Source: Sphingomonas vulcanisoli (GTDB lineage: Bacteria; Pseudomonadota; Alphaproteobacteria; Sphingomonadales; Sphingomonadaceae). From it: a stretch of 64,000 nt of DNA. Made by a program: the position numbers and the translations under genes. Shown here piece by piece: positions 8,686-17,809 of this stretch. Location of the stretch: assembly GCF_011761305.1 (NCBI RefSeq), contig NZ_JAAOZC010000009.1, positions 51,347-115,346 of the forward strand, given 5' to 3'. The number at the start of each line of letters is the position of its first letter. Within the stretch, counting starts at the first letter, position 1. The notes beneath the pieces were generated by a model, which did not search any database, was not told where the DNA came from, and saw nothing but the letters and a program-made list of their open reading frames with translations.

Positions 8686-9675
8686 CTAGATCTTGAATGT
8701 TTCCAGCGTGTTCGGCGCGAACAGTTCCTCCGGCTCCAACGGGCGGTGGAGCACACCCTGCTCGTGGGCGTAGGTCAGGAAGGCCTCCAGCGTTGTCCGG
8801 TTCGGGGCAATGCCATAGGGAAAGTAATCGTCGGGCATGGTTTCCATCGCGCGACGGGCGTGTTCGGCACCCCATGGAATGGGGAAGCGAGAGGCGTTGA
8901 AATCGAGCGCCCGCGCAACGCTGCGGTCCTTGGCTTCCTCAAGGCATTTGTACAATTCTCCCGCGATCCAGGGATTGCGTTCGTAGACTTCGCGGCGAAA
9001 CACCACCGTGTGCATGATCGGGAAGATGCGGGTTTCCCGAAAGTAATCCTGTTCTACGGAAAGGAAATCGCCGATCAGGCGCTTCACGCGAGGATCGCCC
9101 TGTTCCACGCTATGGGGCGGATGAGCGGATAGAACCGCATCGACTTCACCCGACAGCAGCATGGCGTTCAGTGACGTGTCCGGACGCCTTTCAATGGTGA
9201 TGCCCTTGGGCAGGGCCAGCGCGACTTTCTCACCACGGCCCGGTTGATTGACGCTCGCCTGCACCCAGTCGATCGAAGCAAGGTCTAGGCCGTATTGGTG
9301 GGCAAGAAAGCCGCGCGAATAGACGGCGGCGGTCTGCGCCCATTCGGGCAAACCGACCCGACGCCCGACGAGATCCTGAGGTGTCCGCAGCGGCGTGTCG
9401 CTGCGGACATAGATCGAGGAGTGGCGATGCATGCGCGAGGGGAAAACGGGAATGGCGATCAGATCGCATCCTCCCTGCGATACCAGCGAGGAATATTTGG
9501 CCATCGAGATTTCGGATGCGTCAAATTCGCGATACTTCAAGGTGCGAAAGAATATCTCTTCGACCTGAAGCGTAAGGACCGTCAGGTCGATGCCTTCGGG
9601 CCGAACGACCCCGGAGGCCAAATCGCGGACGTGATCATAATCGCTCAATGCGATGGTGAGGGGAATCCGAGTCAT
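8686..9675 (-). CDS. 4,5-dihydroxyphthalate decarboxylase-like protein (Pht5 family)
   Basis: The 329-residue protein resembles 4,5-dihydroxyphthalate decarboxylases, enzymes built on a periplasmic-binding-protein fold: I-A-L-S-D-Y-D-H at the start, the E-I-S-M-A-K-Y motif near residue 60, then Y-V-R-S-D and the W-A-Q-T-A-A-V-Y-S-R-G segment. It has no signal peptide, as expected for the cytosolic enzyme. The ATG at 9675 (M-T-R-I-P-L-T) is preferred over the longer frame. It is divergent from the phthalate-dioxygenase-type oxygenase gene, which would make the dihydrodiol precursor of its substrate. A dihydrodiol dehydrogenase is not obvious next to it. Confidence 0.82.
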   Translation of the reverse strand: MTRIPLTIALSDYDHVRDLASGVVRPEGIDLTVLTLQVEEIFFRTLKYREFDASEISMAKYSSLVSQGGCDLIAIPVFPSRMHRHSSIYVRSDTPLRTPQDLVGRRVGLPEWAQTAAVYSRGFLAHQYGLDLASIDWVQASVNQPGRGEKVALALPKGITIERRPDTSLNAMLLSGEVDAVLSAHPPHSVEQGDPRVKRLIGDFLSVEQDYFRETRIFPIMHTVVFRREVYERNPWIAGELYKCLEEAKDRSVARALDFNASRFPIPWGAEHARRAMETMPDDYFPYGIAPNRTTLEAFLTYAHEQGVLHRPLEPEELFAPNTLETFKI

Positions 9676-9984
9676 CCGGGACTTGTCCTTATAGGCATCG
9701 GTTTGAGCAAAGCAGGCGTAGCGAAGAGCCCGCCAGCATGGCCCTCGGGGCGAGGCCACGTGACGATGCAGGAAGTGAACTCATCGATCCGAGGCGCTTC
9801 GAGGTGCCCTCCAGCACGTAGCGAATCGGCTTTCAAGAGCGGAATACACATCTGCAGAATTGACCGTCAACCATTCCATCTGACGGAACACGAAGCGCTT
9901 GCCAGAACATTGGCATGGCGATAAATCGACTTCAGTTCGTTGTCGGCCAGGCTGAGGCTGGCGCGCTATCGGCGAGGTTTTGTG
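9676..9984. promoter_or_regulatory. Divergent promoter region with inverted repeat
   Basis: This 309-base region lies between the divergent decarboxylase-like and oxygenase genes. It contains a perfect inverted repeat, CCGTCA-N11-TGACGG, at 9864-9886, about 100 bases before the oxygenase start. This may be the site of the IclR regulator encoded at 13719. No gene is supported here. Confidence 0.4.
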
Positions 9985-11346
9985 ATGCTCACCCCGGAAA
10001 TGAACGACCGACTGACCCGCGTTGGGCCCGGCACTCCGTGCGGCGAGCTGATGCGTCGCTATTGGATCCCGATCGCACCGGTCAGCCAGCTCGATGAAAA
10101 TCCGGTGCGGAAAATTCGCATGCTGGGGGAAGATCTTGTCCTCTATCGCAACACGTCCGGCGGCCTCGGATTGATTGGCGATCGTTGTCTGCACCGGCTG
10201 GTCGATCTGCAATACGGCATTCCCGACGAGCGCGGCCTGCGCTGCCCCTACCATGGCTGGCTGTTTGGCGAGACCGGCAAATGCCTTGAACGGCCGATGG
10301 AAGCGAAGCCCGAGGCCGATATCGGCCGATCGTTAAAGGGCTATCCGGTCGAGGAACTGGGCGGCCTCGTGTTTGCCTATATGGGGCCGCTGCCGGCGCC
10401 GGCGCTGCCGCGATGGGATCTCTTCGTTTGGCCCAACGCCATCCGTCAAATCGCCGTGCAGGTCATCGATTGCAACTGGCTGCAATGCCAGGAAAATACC
10501 GGTGATCCTACGCACAGCGCATGGGCGCACGGGCACATGTTCAACTATGTGCTCAATCGCAAAGGCGAAACGGATCGGATGCAGGACAAGGTCCACACCA
10601 TCCATACGCGCAAGGCGGTGGGCGTAGGCATCAAGGAAATCTACGCCTCGCAGACCAAGCACGGCTTCCGCAAGGGCATAAAATATTCGACCGAACTCGG
10701 CGCGGAAAAGGACGAAACCAAAGAGCATTCGACGGTCATATTCCCGTTCTACACCCAAACCGGCAAGACGGGTGCGCCGCGCAGCGAATATCAGATCCGT
10801 GTGCCCATGGATGATACTCATACCTATCACATCTGTTATCAGGTCTATGCTGCGCCTGAAGGGATGCAGGCGCCTGAACAGACATCGATTCCCTATTATA
10901 CGCCGCCGACCATCGATGCCGATGGCAATCCGATCCTCGATTATGTGCTGGCGCAGGATGCGGTGACGTGGAAGGCGCAGGGCCCTATCGCCGATCGTTC
11001 GTCCGAACTGCTCGGGCGCACCGACATTCCGATCGTCGTACTGCGCCGGCAATTGGACGAGCAGATCACCCGAGTAGAACAAGGCAAGGCGCCGATGAAT
11101 ACCTGGGCGGAATCGCCGCCTATCATTTATGGCAAGGGTTCGCCGCCGGACCTTTCGCAGCCTTTGCTGCGCCACACGTTCCGCGGTCTCTATCATCTTG
11201 GCTTCGGCAATGACGATGCCGATCGCTATGGTCCGCTGTTCGAAACGGTCAAGGAACTTCACCGGGAGATAGAAGCGTTCCAGCTTGGGCGGGCTGCTGC
11301 GCAGGATGTGAAGGCTGCTGCTCTTGCCGAGGCCGGCGAACACTAA
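9985..11346 (+). CDS. Rieske oxygenase, phthalate 4,5-dioxygenase type (oxygenase component)
   Basis: A 453-residue one-subunit oxygenase of the phthalate dioxygenase class. The Rieske ligands are C-L-H near residue 67 and C-P-Y-H near residue 87; the mononuclear iron site is in E-N-T-G-D-P-T-H-S-A-W-A-H near residue 175. The start M-L-T-P-E-M-N-D matches the family N-terminus, so the ATG at 9985 is chosen over the longer frame. The matching flavin/[2Fe-2S] reductase is encoded at 12605. It probably dihydroxylates or demethylates a substituted aromatic acid at the expense of NAD(P)H. Whether phthalate itself is the substrate is not certain. Confidence 0.88.
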   Translation: MLTPEMNDRLTRVGPGTPCGELMRRYWIPIAPVSQLDENPVRKIRMLGEDLVLYRNTSGGLGLIGDRCLHRLVDLQYGIPDERGLRCPYHGWLFGETGKCLERPMEAKPEADIGRSLKGYPVEELGGLVFAYMGPLPAPALPRWDLFVWPNAIRQIAVQVIDCNWLQCQENTGDPTHSAWAHGHMFNYVLNRKGETDRMQDKVHTIHTRKAVGVGIKEIYASQTKHGFRKGIKYSTELGAEKDETKEHSTVIFPFYTQTGKTGAPRSEYQIRVPMDDTHTYHICYQVYAAPEGMQAPEQTSIPYYTPPTIDADGNPILDYVLAQDAVTWKAQGPIADRSSELLGRTDIPIVVLRRQLDEQITRVEQGKAPMNTWAESPPIIYGKGSPPDLSQPLLRHTFRGLYHLGFGNDDADRYGPLFETVKELHREIEAFQLGRAAAQDVKAAALAEAGEH

Positions 11347-11384
11347 GGCCGGGTTCGGGCGATCGGCCCGCCGCTGCGCGGAGA

Positions 11385-11606
11385 ATGAACTTGGCACGTG
11401 AGGCTATCGATAATGAGCGTGCGGCGGCCGCGACGATCCAGCGTCTGCTGGACGAGATTGGTGGCATTCCGGCGCATGTAGATTTCGAGGATGCCTCCGG
11501 CGGAGACATCGTCGCGCGGATCGCGTTCGATGACGATTCGAGCGAGATCATTTGCCAGTTAAGCCGCGAAGGCGATCTGATCGCCGCGCGATTGATCGAG
11601 CCCTGA
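11385..11606 (+). CDS. Small hypothetical protein (73 aa)
   Basis: The open frame of 73 residues starts with ATG and ends 3 bases before the aldo/keto reductase start, filling the gap between the oxygenase and that gene. The product is acidic, with a helical N-terminus (A-A-A-T-I-Q-R-L-L-D-E-I) and a short beta-rich C-terminus. I do not recognise a family. Tight spacing within the operon supports it being translated; it could also be a small accessory subunit. No cysteine cluster or signal peptide is seen. Confidence 0.5.
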   Translation: MNLAREAIDNERAAAATIQRLLDEIGGIPAHVDFEDASGGDIVARIAFDDDSSEIICQLSREGDLIAARLIEP

Positions 11607-11609
11607 ATC

Positions 11610-12608
11610 ATGCGTTATCGTGAAATTCCCGGCACGGGCGTGATCCTATCGAAAATCGGCTTTGGTTGTGGCGGCAACGCCGGGTTGATGATCCGCGGCT
11701 CGGCCGCCGAACAGCGAAAGGTGATCGCCCGGGCGCTGGAACTAGGGATTAACTACTTCGATGTCGCGCCTGATTACGGCGCTGGCCGAGCGGAACAGGC
11801 GTTGGGCGATGCGCTGGCCGTGCTTGGCGCGCGTGAGACCATAATTACTACCAAGGTGGAAATACGAAGCAGCGATCTTCCCGATATCGCCGGTCACATC
11901 GAGCGTTCGGCCCGCGAAAGCCAGCGCCGCCTTGGGCGCGAGCGGATCGACGTCCTGCAGATCCACAACGGACCTACCGCCTCACCGCCACCAATGGCAA
12001 ACGGCGATTATCACCATCTCTGGATCGAACACTTCCTCCGACCGGGTGGTGCGGTGGAGGGATTGCAACGTCTGTTGCGTGACGGAACGGTTGGCCATGT
12101 CGGCTTCGTGTGCCGCGGCGAAGACGTGAACGAAGTTCGCCGGCTGCTCGAAACCGGCGTATTCAGCCTGATCAACCTCAACTTCAGCCTGATCAATCCT
12201 TCCGCCGCGGCCTCTGGTCCGGTGTTCCACGGCGAACGGGACCATGGCGGGGTGATCGATGTAGCCAAGGCCGCCGGGTGCGGCGTTGCGGTGTTCAGCC
12301 CGCTGGCGGGAGGGCTGCTCTCGGGCGAGATTACGCCCAATCCGCTTTCCCGACCGCGCCGCGGCGCCCCTTCGGCTGTTGAGCGCGCAGAGCGCTTCGC
12401 CGTCCTCGCCCGGTCCGAGCGTAGTATGGCTCAGGCTGCCTACCAATTCGTGTTGGATCATCCCGGCGTCACCACCGCGATCGGTGGCTTTTCGTCGATC
12501 GAGCAGCTCGAGGAAATTGCCGCCCCCGGCATCGCGTGTCTATCGGCTGCTGACAGGGAGCAAATCGGAGAAATCTGGCGCTCCTCGTCAGGAGCTGTAC
12601 CGGCGTGA
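11610..12608 (+). CDS. Aldo/keto reductase family oxidoreductase
   Basis: The 332-residue protein shows the aldo/keto reductase pattern: a beta-hairpin start ending in G-F-G-C-G-G-N-A, then G-I-N-Y-F-D-V-A-P-D-Y-G, with Asp and Tyr of the catalytic tetrad near residue 55, followed by T-T-K-V-E (Lys) and I-Q-I-H-N-G (His position). It is an NADPH enzyme family acting on aldehydes, ketones or, in some aromatic pathways, dihydrodiols. In this operon it sits between oxygenase and reductase and might supply the missing dihydrodiol dehydrogenase step; this is inference. Its stop overlaps the reductase start (GTGA). Confidence 0.82.
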   Translation: MRYREIPGTGVILSKIGFGCGGNAGLMIRGSAAEQRKVIARALELGINYFDVAPDYGAGRAEQALGDALAVLGARETIITTKVEIRSSDLPDIAGHIERSARESQRRLGRERIDVLQIHNGPTASPPPMANGDYHHLWIEHFLRPGGAVEGLQRLLRDGTVGHVGFVCRGEDVNEVRRLLETGVFSLINLNFSLINPSAAASGPVFHGERDHGGVIDVAKAAGCGVAVFSPLAGGLLSGEITPNPLSRPRRGAPSAVERAERFAVLARSERSMAQAAYQFVLDHPGVTTAIGGFSSIEQLEEIAAPGIACLSAADREQIGEIWRSSSGAVPA

Positions 12609-13582
12609 ACGCTGATCTCCCGCCCGTTCCGGATGTCGACGCGCTTTCGCTCGTGGTCGACACCAAGCGCGAGATTGCCGACGATATCTGGCTGTTCGAT
12701 CTGGTCTCGATCGACGACGACGAACTGCCTCCGTTCGAACCGGGAGCGCACATCATCGTTCGAACGCCGGCGGGGGTGCCGCGGCAATATTCCCTGTGTT
12801 CGAGCAGTGCGGAGCTGCACCGCTACCAGATCGGCGTGAAATGCGAGCGATCGGGACGTGGGGGTTCTGCAAGCATGGCCGAGGATCTGAACATTGGCGA
12901 CGTTGTTTCAGCTTCTCTTCCGCTCAATCACTTTCCGCTTGAGCCCGCCGACGGCGAAACACTGCTTATCGCGGGGGGGATCGGGGTTACACCGATCTTG
13001 GCGATGGCGCGGCATCTGCAGCAACACGGCCGCTCCTTCCGGGTGATCTATTGCGCGCGGTCTCCCGAAACGGCTGCTTTCATCGATGTACTCGCCGCTC
13101 CGCAATTTAGCGATCACACGATGATCCATTACGATGGCGGCGATCCGGAAAAGGCACTGGATATCGCGGCGGCATTGCGCGATTGCCCACCCGAAACCCA
13201 CCTCTATTGCTGTGGCCCGCGCGGGCTTATGGGCGCAGTGCGCGAGGCGACGCGGCATTGGGCGCCCGGTCACGTCCATTTCGAGGACTTTGGCGGGAGC
13301 GTCGAGCCGAACGCCGAGGATTTTGCGTTTCGCGTCCATCTGGCTCGGAGCGGCGGCGTGTTGGATGTCGGGTCGCAGGAAACCATCCTTGAAGCGATGA
13401 GACGCCATGGTCTTGGTGTGCCCAGTTCCTGTGAGGCGGGGGCGTGCGGGGCCTGCCGCACCGGTTTGTTGGCTGGAAAGGCCGATCACCGTGACTATGT
13501 TCTGACCGACAGCGAGCATGACAGTGCCATCATGGTTTGTGTATCGCGCGCCGCATCGGCTGAACTGACTATCGATGCGTAA
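12605..13582 (+). CDS. Phthalate dioxygenase reductase-type protein (FMN, NADH, [2Fe-2S])
   Basis: The 325-residue protein has the order of phthalate dioxygenase reductase and vanillate demethylase reductase: a flavin domain with R-Q-Y-S-L-C-S near residue 60, an NAD domain with G-G-I-G-V-T-P near residue 125, and a C-terminal plant-type ferredoxin domain with C-E-A-G-A-C-G-A-C near residue 280 and the fourth cysteine in M-V-C-V-S-R. It should pass electrons from NADH to the Rieske oxygenase at 9985. The GTG start overlaps the preceding stop, so both are coupled in one operon. Confidence 0.9.
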   Translation: MNADLPPVPDVDALSLVVDTKREIADDIWLFDLVSIDDDELPPFEPGAHIIVRTPAGVPRQYSLCSSSAELHRYQIGVKCERSGRGGSASMAEDLNIGDVVSASLPLNHFPLEPADGETLLIAGGIGVTPILAMARHLQQHGRSFRVIYCARSPETAAFIDVLAAPQFSDHTMIHYDGGDPEKALDIAAALRDCPPETHLYCCGPRGLMGAVREATRHWAPGHVHFEDFGGSVEPNAEDFAFRVHLARSGGVLDVGSQETILEAMRRHGLGVPSSCEAGACGACRTGLLAGKADHRDYVLTDSEHDSAIMVCVSRAASAELTIDA

Positions 13583-13718
13583 CGCTACCGTTAGGGGGCC
13601 TCTCGCCTGTATATAGCGATCGTTCCGGCGGAGATTGACGCCGCGCGAACGCGAGCGCTACGCCTTTAGCGGACGCTAGCTGGCATACGTGGATGTCGCT
13701 GCTGGCGCGGGAGGATGG

Positions 13719-14447
13719 ATGGCGGATAGCAAGGCTTCGGACACGGGACGGGTCGAGGCCGTCGAGCGCGCCCTGTCTTTGCTGCAGTGTTTTCGTACCC
13801 CGGGCGAAGAGTTGAGTCTGGCGATACTGGCCCAGCGTTCGACGATGTACAAAAGTACGATTTTACGGTTGGCCGGATCGCTGGTGCGCAAGGGCTTCCT
13901 CCATCGCAACAGCCAAGGCCGGTTTCTGCTCGGCCCCGAGCTACAGCGCCTCGGCGGGCTAAGCAGCCCTCAAATCGGGCTGGACGATCTTATTCGCCCG
14001 GTCTTGGCCGAACTGTCGCTGACGGCCCTGCAGACCGCCTCTTTCTATATTCAGGACGGCAATGTCCGGCTGTGTCTGCTCCGCCATAATTCGCCTCGCT
14101 CCGCACGCCATCATCTGGAGGAAGGGTCGCGGCATCCGTTGAACCACGGTGCGGCCGGCGCGATCCTCCGTGCTTTTGCCGGGGCGCGGGACAAGGCTTC
14201 TGCGGGGATCCGACGACAGGGCTGGGCCGTATCGCTGGGCAGCCGCGATCCAGATCTCGCAGCGGTGGCGGTGCCGCTGCTCAATGCCGAAGACGAGTTG
14301 ATCGGTGTGTTGACCATTTCTGGTCTTATCTCGGGTTTTTCCAACGATGCGATCGAGGACTATCGCCAGGCGCTAATGCAACAGGCGGCCAACCTGCGTC
14401 CCCGATTGCCGCGCTTGTCCGAGCTGCCTTATGGGCGGATTGCCTAG
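13719..14447 (+). CDS. IclR-family transcriptional regulator
   Basis: This 242-residue regulator has an N-terminal winged helix (V-E-A-V-E-R-A-L-S-L-L-Q-C-F, then a recognition helix around Y-K-S-T-I-L-R-L) and a C-terminal effector domain of IclR type. A GTG 30 bases upstream is possible, but the ATG at 13719 has GGGAGGATGG directly before it. It follows the phthalate-type operon by about 135 bases and probably responds to an aromatic acid or pathway intermediate. Candidate targets are the inverted repeat at 9864-9886 and the palindromes before the MFS gene at 14649. Confidence 0.85.
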   Translation: MADSKASDTGRVEAVERALSLLQCFRTPGEELSLAILAQRSTMYKSTILRLAGSLVRKGFLHRNSQGRFLLGPELQRLGGLSSPQIGLDDLIRPVLAELSLTALQTASFYIQDGNVRLCLLRHNSPRSARHHLEEGSRHPLNHGAAGAILRAFAGARDKASAGIRRQGWAVSLGSRDPDLAAVAVPLLNAEDELIGVLTISGLISGFSNDAIEDYRQALMQQAANLRPRLPRLSELPYGRIA

Positions 14448-14504
14448 GCCCGATAGGGCATTAGCTCAGACCGGCACGGACACTGATCCATCCCGCATGA
14501 TCGG

Positions 14505-14543
14505 CCGCTATAATGAGCGGTGTTTTCACTAAGTGAGACTTAG
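14505..14543. promoter_or_regulatory. Two palindromes upstream of the MFS gene
   Basis: Two perfect short palindromes lie side by side: CCGCT-ATAATG-AGCGG at 14505-14520 and CTAAGT-GAG-ACTTAG at 14529-14543. They sit about 105 bases before the Bcr/CflA-type transporter start and after the IclR gene, which fits an operator region. Which regulator binds is unknown. Confidence 0.4.
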
Positions 14544-14648
14544 ACGACGGTTTCTTCGCATATCGTGTCCCGTTTGATGGTTTCGCATCCGGGGGCGGCT
14601 TGCGGTGCCGATCCTTTAATTTAGAGCCGGGGCGCGAGAGGGAGCGCT

Positions 14649-15929
14649 ATGGCCGACGGGATTATCGAGCAGCGTTCCGTTGTTGCCGATCGCGGGCTTG
14701 CCAAAGCCGCCAAAGCTCCGCTCGGATTCGTTATTCTCCTTGGCACGCTGTCGGCGTTCGGCTCGGTTTCGATCGATATGTATCTGCCTGCGCTGCCGAG
14801 CATCGCCAAATCGCTCCATGCCAGCGAAGCGCCGGCGCAGATAACGGTGGCAGCCTACATCTTGGGCCTGGCGTTTGGGCAGCTTTTCTATGGCCCGATT
14901 TCGGATCGATATGGCCGACGAAAACCGCTGCTATTTGGCATCGGGCTTTATATCGTCGGCACATTGGGCTGCATTCTGGCGCCGACGATCCATGTGATGA
15001 TCGCGTTCCGGGTGATCCAGGCTCTCGGCGGCTGTGCAGGCCAAGTGATCGGGCGAGCGATTGTGCGCGATAGCTTTGCACATGACGAGGTGCTGCATGT
15101 CCTTTCCATGCTGGTCCTGGTGTTTGGAATCACCCCGGTGCTCGCGCCGCTGCTCGGTGGTTGGCTGTTGCTCGTAGCGAGTTGGCGGTGGCTGTTCGGT
15201 TTCCAGTTGCTGTTCGCGGTCATCATCGGGACGATTTCGGCATTGACGCTCAAGGAATCGCGCTCGGCTACCGCTGCGGCTCTGGCGAGATCCGAAAATC
15301 CTTTTCGCAGCTATCTCTCATTACTGGGGAATCGCCAGCTATCCGGCTATCTCTTGACCGGCGCATTCTCCGGTGCGGCCCTGTTCACATATATTTCGAC
15401 CTCGCCGGACGTGATTATCGGGATGTACCATTTCTCGCCGCAGCAGTTTGGCTGGGTTTTCGCGGTCAATGCTGCCGGCTATGTCGCTTCCAATCAGATG
15501 AATGCGCGACTGGCGCGGCGCTACCCTTCAGATACGATCCTCAAATGGGCCAATCGCATCATTTTTGGTGTATCGCTGGTGATGGTGTTCAATGCGACGA
15601 CCGGGATTGGCGGAGCGCTTGGCATTCTGGCTCCGATGTTCCTGATCATGTCGGGATTTGGCTTCAATCAGTCGAATGCCATGGCCGGTGCTCTCAATGT
15701 CGATCCGCGAAGGGCGGGTACTACCGCCTCTCTGCAGGGTGCAGCAGGGCTGCTGGCAGGATCGATCTGCGCGACCGCGACTGGCCTGATGCGGGACGGA
15801 ACGCCCCGGCCGATGTCATGGGTGATAGCCGCGTCTCTGCTGGCGGCGATGGTCGCCTTGCGAACTCTGGTTTTCGCAAAACGGGGAGTGGACGCTGCTC
15901 CACCGCAGCCCGGAAATGCAATCTCATAA
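14649..15929 (+). CDS. MFS transporter, Bcr/CflA-like (DHA1)
   Basis: A 426-residue major facilitator with about 12 predicted membrane segments. The first helix region carries S-I-D-M-Y-L-P-A-L-P, the hallmark of the Bcr/CflA multidrug subgroup, and the loop after helix 2 has the motif A pattern G-P-I-S-D-R-Y-G-R-R-K-P. Family members export drugs or small organic compounds by proton antiport. Placed between aromatic catabolic genes, it could export toxic intermediates or move an aromatic substrate. The ATG at 14649 is preceded by GGGAGCG. Confidence 0.82.
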   Translation: MADGIIEQRSVVADRGLAKAAKAPLGFVILLGTLSAFGSVSIDMYLPALPSIAKSLHASEAPAQITVAAYILGLAFGQLFYGPISDRYGRRKPLLFGIGLYIVGTLGCILAPTIHVMIAFRVIQALGGCAGQVIGRAIVRDSFAHDEVLHVLSMLVLVFGITPVLAPLLGGWLLLVASWRWLFGFQLLFAVIIGTISALTLKESRSATAAALARSENPFRSYLSLLGNRQLSGYLLTGAFSGAALFTYISTSPDVIIGMYHFSPQQFGWVFAVNAAGYVASNQMNARLARRYPSDTILKWANRIIFGVSLVMVFNATTGIGGALGILAPMFLIMSGFGFNQSNAMAGALNVDPRRAGTTASLQGAAGLLAGSICATATGLMRDGTPRPMSWVIAASLLAAMVALRTLVFAKRGVDAAPPQPGNAIS

Positions 15930-16035
15930 TTTGAGTGACTACGCCCAGCCCAGGCTCGCAGATCGCGTTGAAACAGCTATTCGACGGACAGATCGACCGT
16001 GTGGAGCACAAGTTCGGTCGCAAGAGGTGAGAGCG

Positions 16036-16410
16036 ATGACCCCTGACGATGCCGTCGTGCAAGAACTCGAAGCTTTGGAACAGCGGCGCTGCGCTGCGAC
16101 TGCCGCCGGCGACACTGCGACTCTGAACGAGATATTTTCGCCTGATATGCTGTTCGTTCACTTCCGCGGCAAAACCGAAGGGCGCGAAGCCTATGTCGCG
16201 GCGGTCGAAGGGAATCCCCGTTCGATCGAGATTGGCGAGATGAAAATAGAATGCTTTGGCGATACCGCGGTGATGTTGGGCAAGCACGACATTACTCGCC
16301 AAAACCCGACCCGGGTGATCGATGCCTTCGGCACACGGGTGGTGCGCAAGACTGCGGCTGGCTGGCGCTATGTGCTTATCCAGGTTTCCCCATCAACCGT
16401 CCAAAAGTAA
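16036..16410 (+). CDS. SnoaL/DUF4440-like nuclear transport factor 2 fold protein
   Basis: The 124-residue product has the NTF2-like layout: a helical start (V-Q-E-L-E-A-L-E-Q-R-R), the L-N-E-I-F-S-P-D-M-L-F-V-H strand, and a C-terminal W-R-Y-V-L-I-Q-V-S strand. Such proteins in catabolic clusters can be isomerases, dehydratases or accessory binding proteins; no catalytic residue assignment is possible here. The ATG at 16036 follows a GAGGTGAGAG stretch, so the longer frame from 15916 is not used. It lies between the transporter and the convergent ferredoxin reductase. Confidence 0.65.
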   Translation: MTPDDAVVQELEALEQRRCAATAAGDTATLNEIFSPDMLFVHFRGKTEGREAYVAAVEGNPRSIEIGEMKIECFGDTAVMLGKHDITRQNPTRVIDAFGTRVVRKTAAGWRYVLIQVSPSTVQK

Positions 16411-16458
16411 GCGTCGCTGCCTTTTCAGGCTTCGGACAATTGAGCGATCGTCACCAGC

Positions 16459-17772
16459 TCACGCTGAGACCAGGGAACGCACATCGAATTGCGTATCGCG
16501 CAATGACGTCACATGATCCGAAAGCGGCTGATGGCTGCGTATCAGCCGGCGGTAGGTAGCGAATTCCTTGGGTGCCTGATTCACGGCGCAATAGCCGACC
16601 AGGACGCCGTTGTTCAGATACAGGCTGCTGAAGCTGGTGTCGGAAATGTTCCCGCGAACAATGACTGTGTCATGATCTTCGATGTGACCGGCAGATTCGA
16701 TATGCAGATCGAAGACGTCCGACCAGGCATAGTTTATGAAATCATATTCAGCCGCATCGCCGCACATGTTCCGCGCTGCGAGCTGCCCGCTATATTCTGC
16801 ATGACCCCAATGCTCCGCCCGCAAGCGCCGCCCGCAAATCGGATCGGGATAGTTGGCTACGTCGCCCGCCGCGAAGATGTCTGGCGCGCTGCTCTGCATC
16901 GTATGGTCTACGACGATCCCGTTCGCGATTTCCAGACCGGCTGCGCTGGCGAGATTGGTATTAGGAATGATGCCGATCCCCACGCAGAGCAGATCGCATT
17001 CGATTTCGAGGCCGCTTGCCGTGACGACCGCGCGAACATGGCTATCGCCGTTGACGCTCTCCACCCGTTCCCCCGTCAGGAACGTCACGCCTTCGGCTGC
17101 GCACCGCTCACGCACCACCTCGGCGATTGCCGGATCAGCAAAGCGTGGCCAGATGCGCGCCTGAGCCTCGACGACGGTGACGCTCAACCCCAGTTTGCGA
17201 AGGGAAGCCGCCACTTCGAGCCCGATGAAGCCGGCACCAATGACAACGGCGTGGCGCGCGGTGGCTGCGGCTGCGCCTATCCGGCGGGCGTCATTGGCGG
17301 TGCGTACATAATAGATGCCCTCCAGTTCAGCGCCGGGTACGGGCAGCAGGATAGGCGTCCCGCCTGTGGCCAACAGTGCCTTACGAAACGAAATGCGCAA
17401 GCCATTGTCCAACCCGGCCTCATGCCCTGCGGGATCGAGATCTGTGACACTTGTCGACAGGTGAATGTCGATTGGACCGCCCATCGCCACGAGATCAGGA
17501 TAGACGATATCGCCTTCTGACTGCTCGCCGCGCAGAAACTCCTTGGAGAGGGGCGGCAAGTGATACGGCGGTAAGCTATCGTCGCTGACCATGACGATAC
17601 GAGCGCTCGCATCGATCCGCCGGATCCGCTTTGCCGCATTGTATGAGGCGACGCCGCCACCAATCAAAAGGTAATCGCTGTCCACTATCGATGCTCGCTG
17701 GCTGATATCGTCCGGGGGCTGCGCGACCAAGGATATCGTGTCAATATTGCCGTCGGCGCAGGGCTTTGCCAC
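16459..17772 (-). CDS. FAD-dependent NAD(P)H:ferredoxin reductase of Rieske oxygenase systems
   Basis: The 437-residue flavoprotein has an N-terminal FAD motif G-G-G-V-A-S-Y-N-A-A near residue 38, a central NAD motif G-A-G-F-I-G-L-E-V-A-A, and the F-A-A-G-D-V-A-N-Y FAD-binding segment. It matches the BphA4/ThcD-type reductases that feed Rieske or putidaredoxin-type ferredoxins. The GTG at 17772 is the furthest start; another GTG about 30 codons in could be the true one since the leader is unlike the family. A possible partner is the Rieske ferredoxin at 30547. It is in line with the IclR gene upstream. Confidence 0.82.
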   Translation of the reverse strand: MAKPCADGNIDTISLVAQPPDDISQRASIVDSDYLLIGGGVASYNAAKRIRRIDASARIVMVSDDSLPPYHLPPLSKEFLRGEQSEGDIVYPDLVAMGGPIDIHLSTSVTDLDPAGHEAGLDNGLRISFRKALLATGGTPILLPVPGAELEGIYYVRTANDARRIGAAAATARHAVVIGAGFIGLEVAASLRKLGLSVTVVEAQARIWPRFADPAIAEVVRERCAAEGVTFLTGERVESVNGDSHVRAVVTASGLEIECDLLCVGIGIIPNTNLASAAGLEIANGIVVDHTMQSSAPDIFAAGDVANYPDPICGRRLRAEHWGHAEYSGQLAARNMCGDAAEYDFINYAWSDVFDLHIESAGHIEDHDTVIVRGNISDTSFSSLYLNNGVLVGYCAVNQAPKEFATYRRLIRSHQPLSDHVTSLRDTQFDVRSLVSA

Positions 17773-17809
17773 TGCGGTGAAACATCCACCATATGAGCAA
17801 TGATGAAAA

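Noticed and set aside
10333..11397. Minus-strand open frame of 354 codons opposite the phthalate-type oxygenase
   Set aside because: The plus-strand oxygenase is certain from its motifs; the opposite frame has no recognisable domain.
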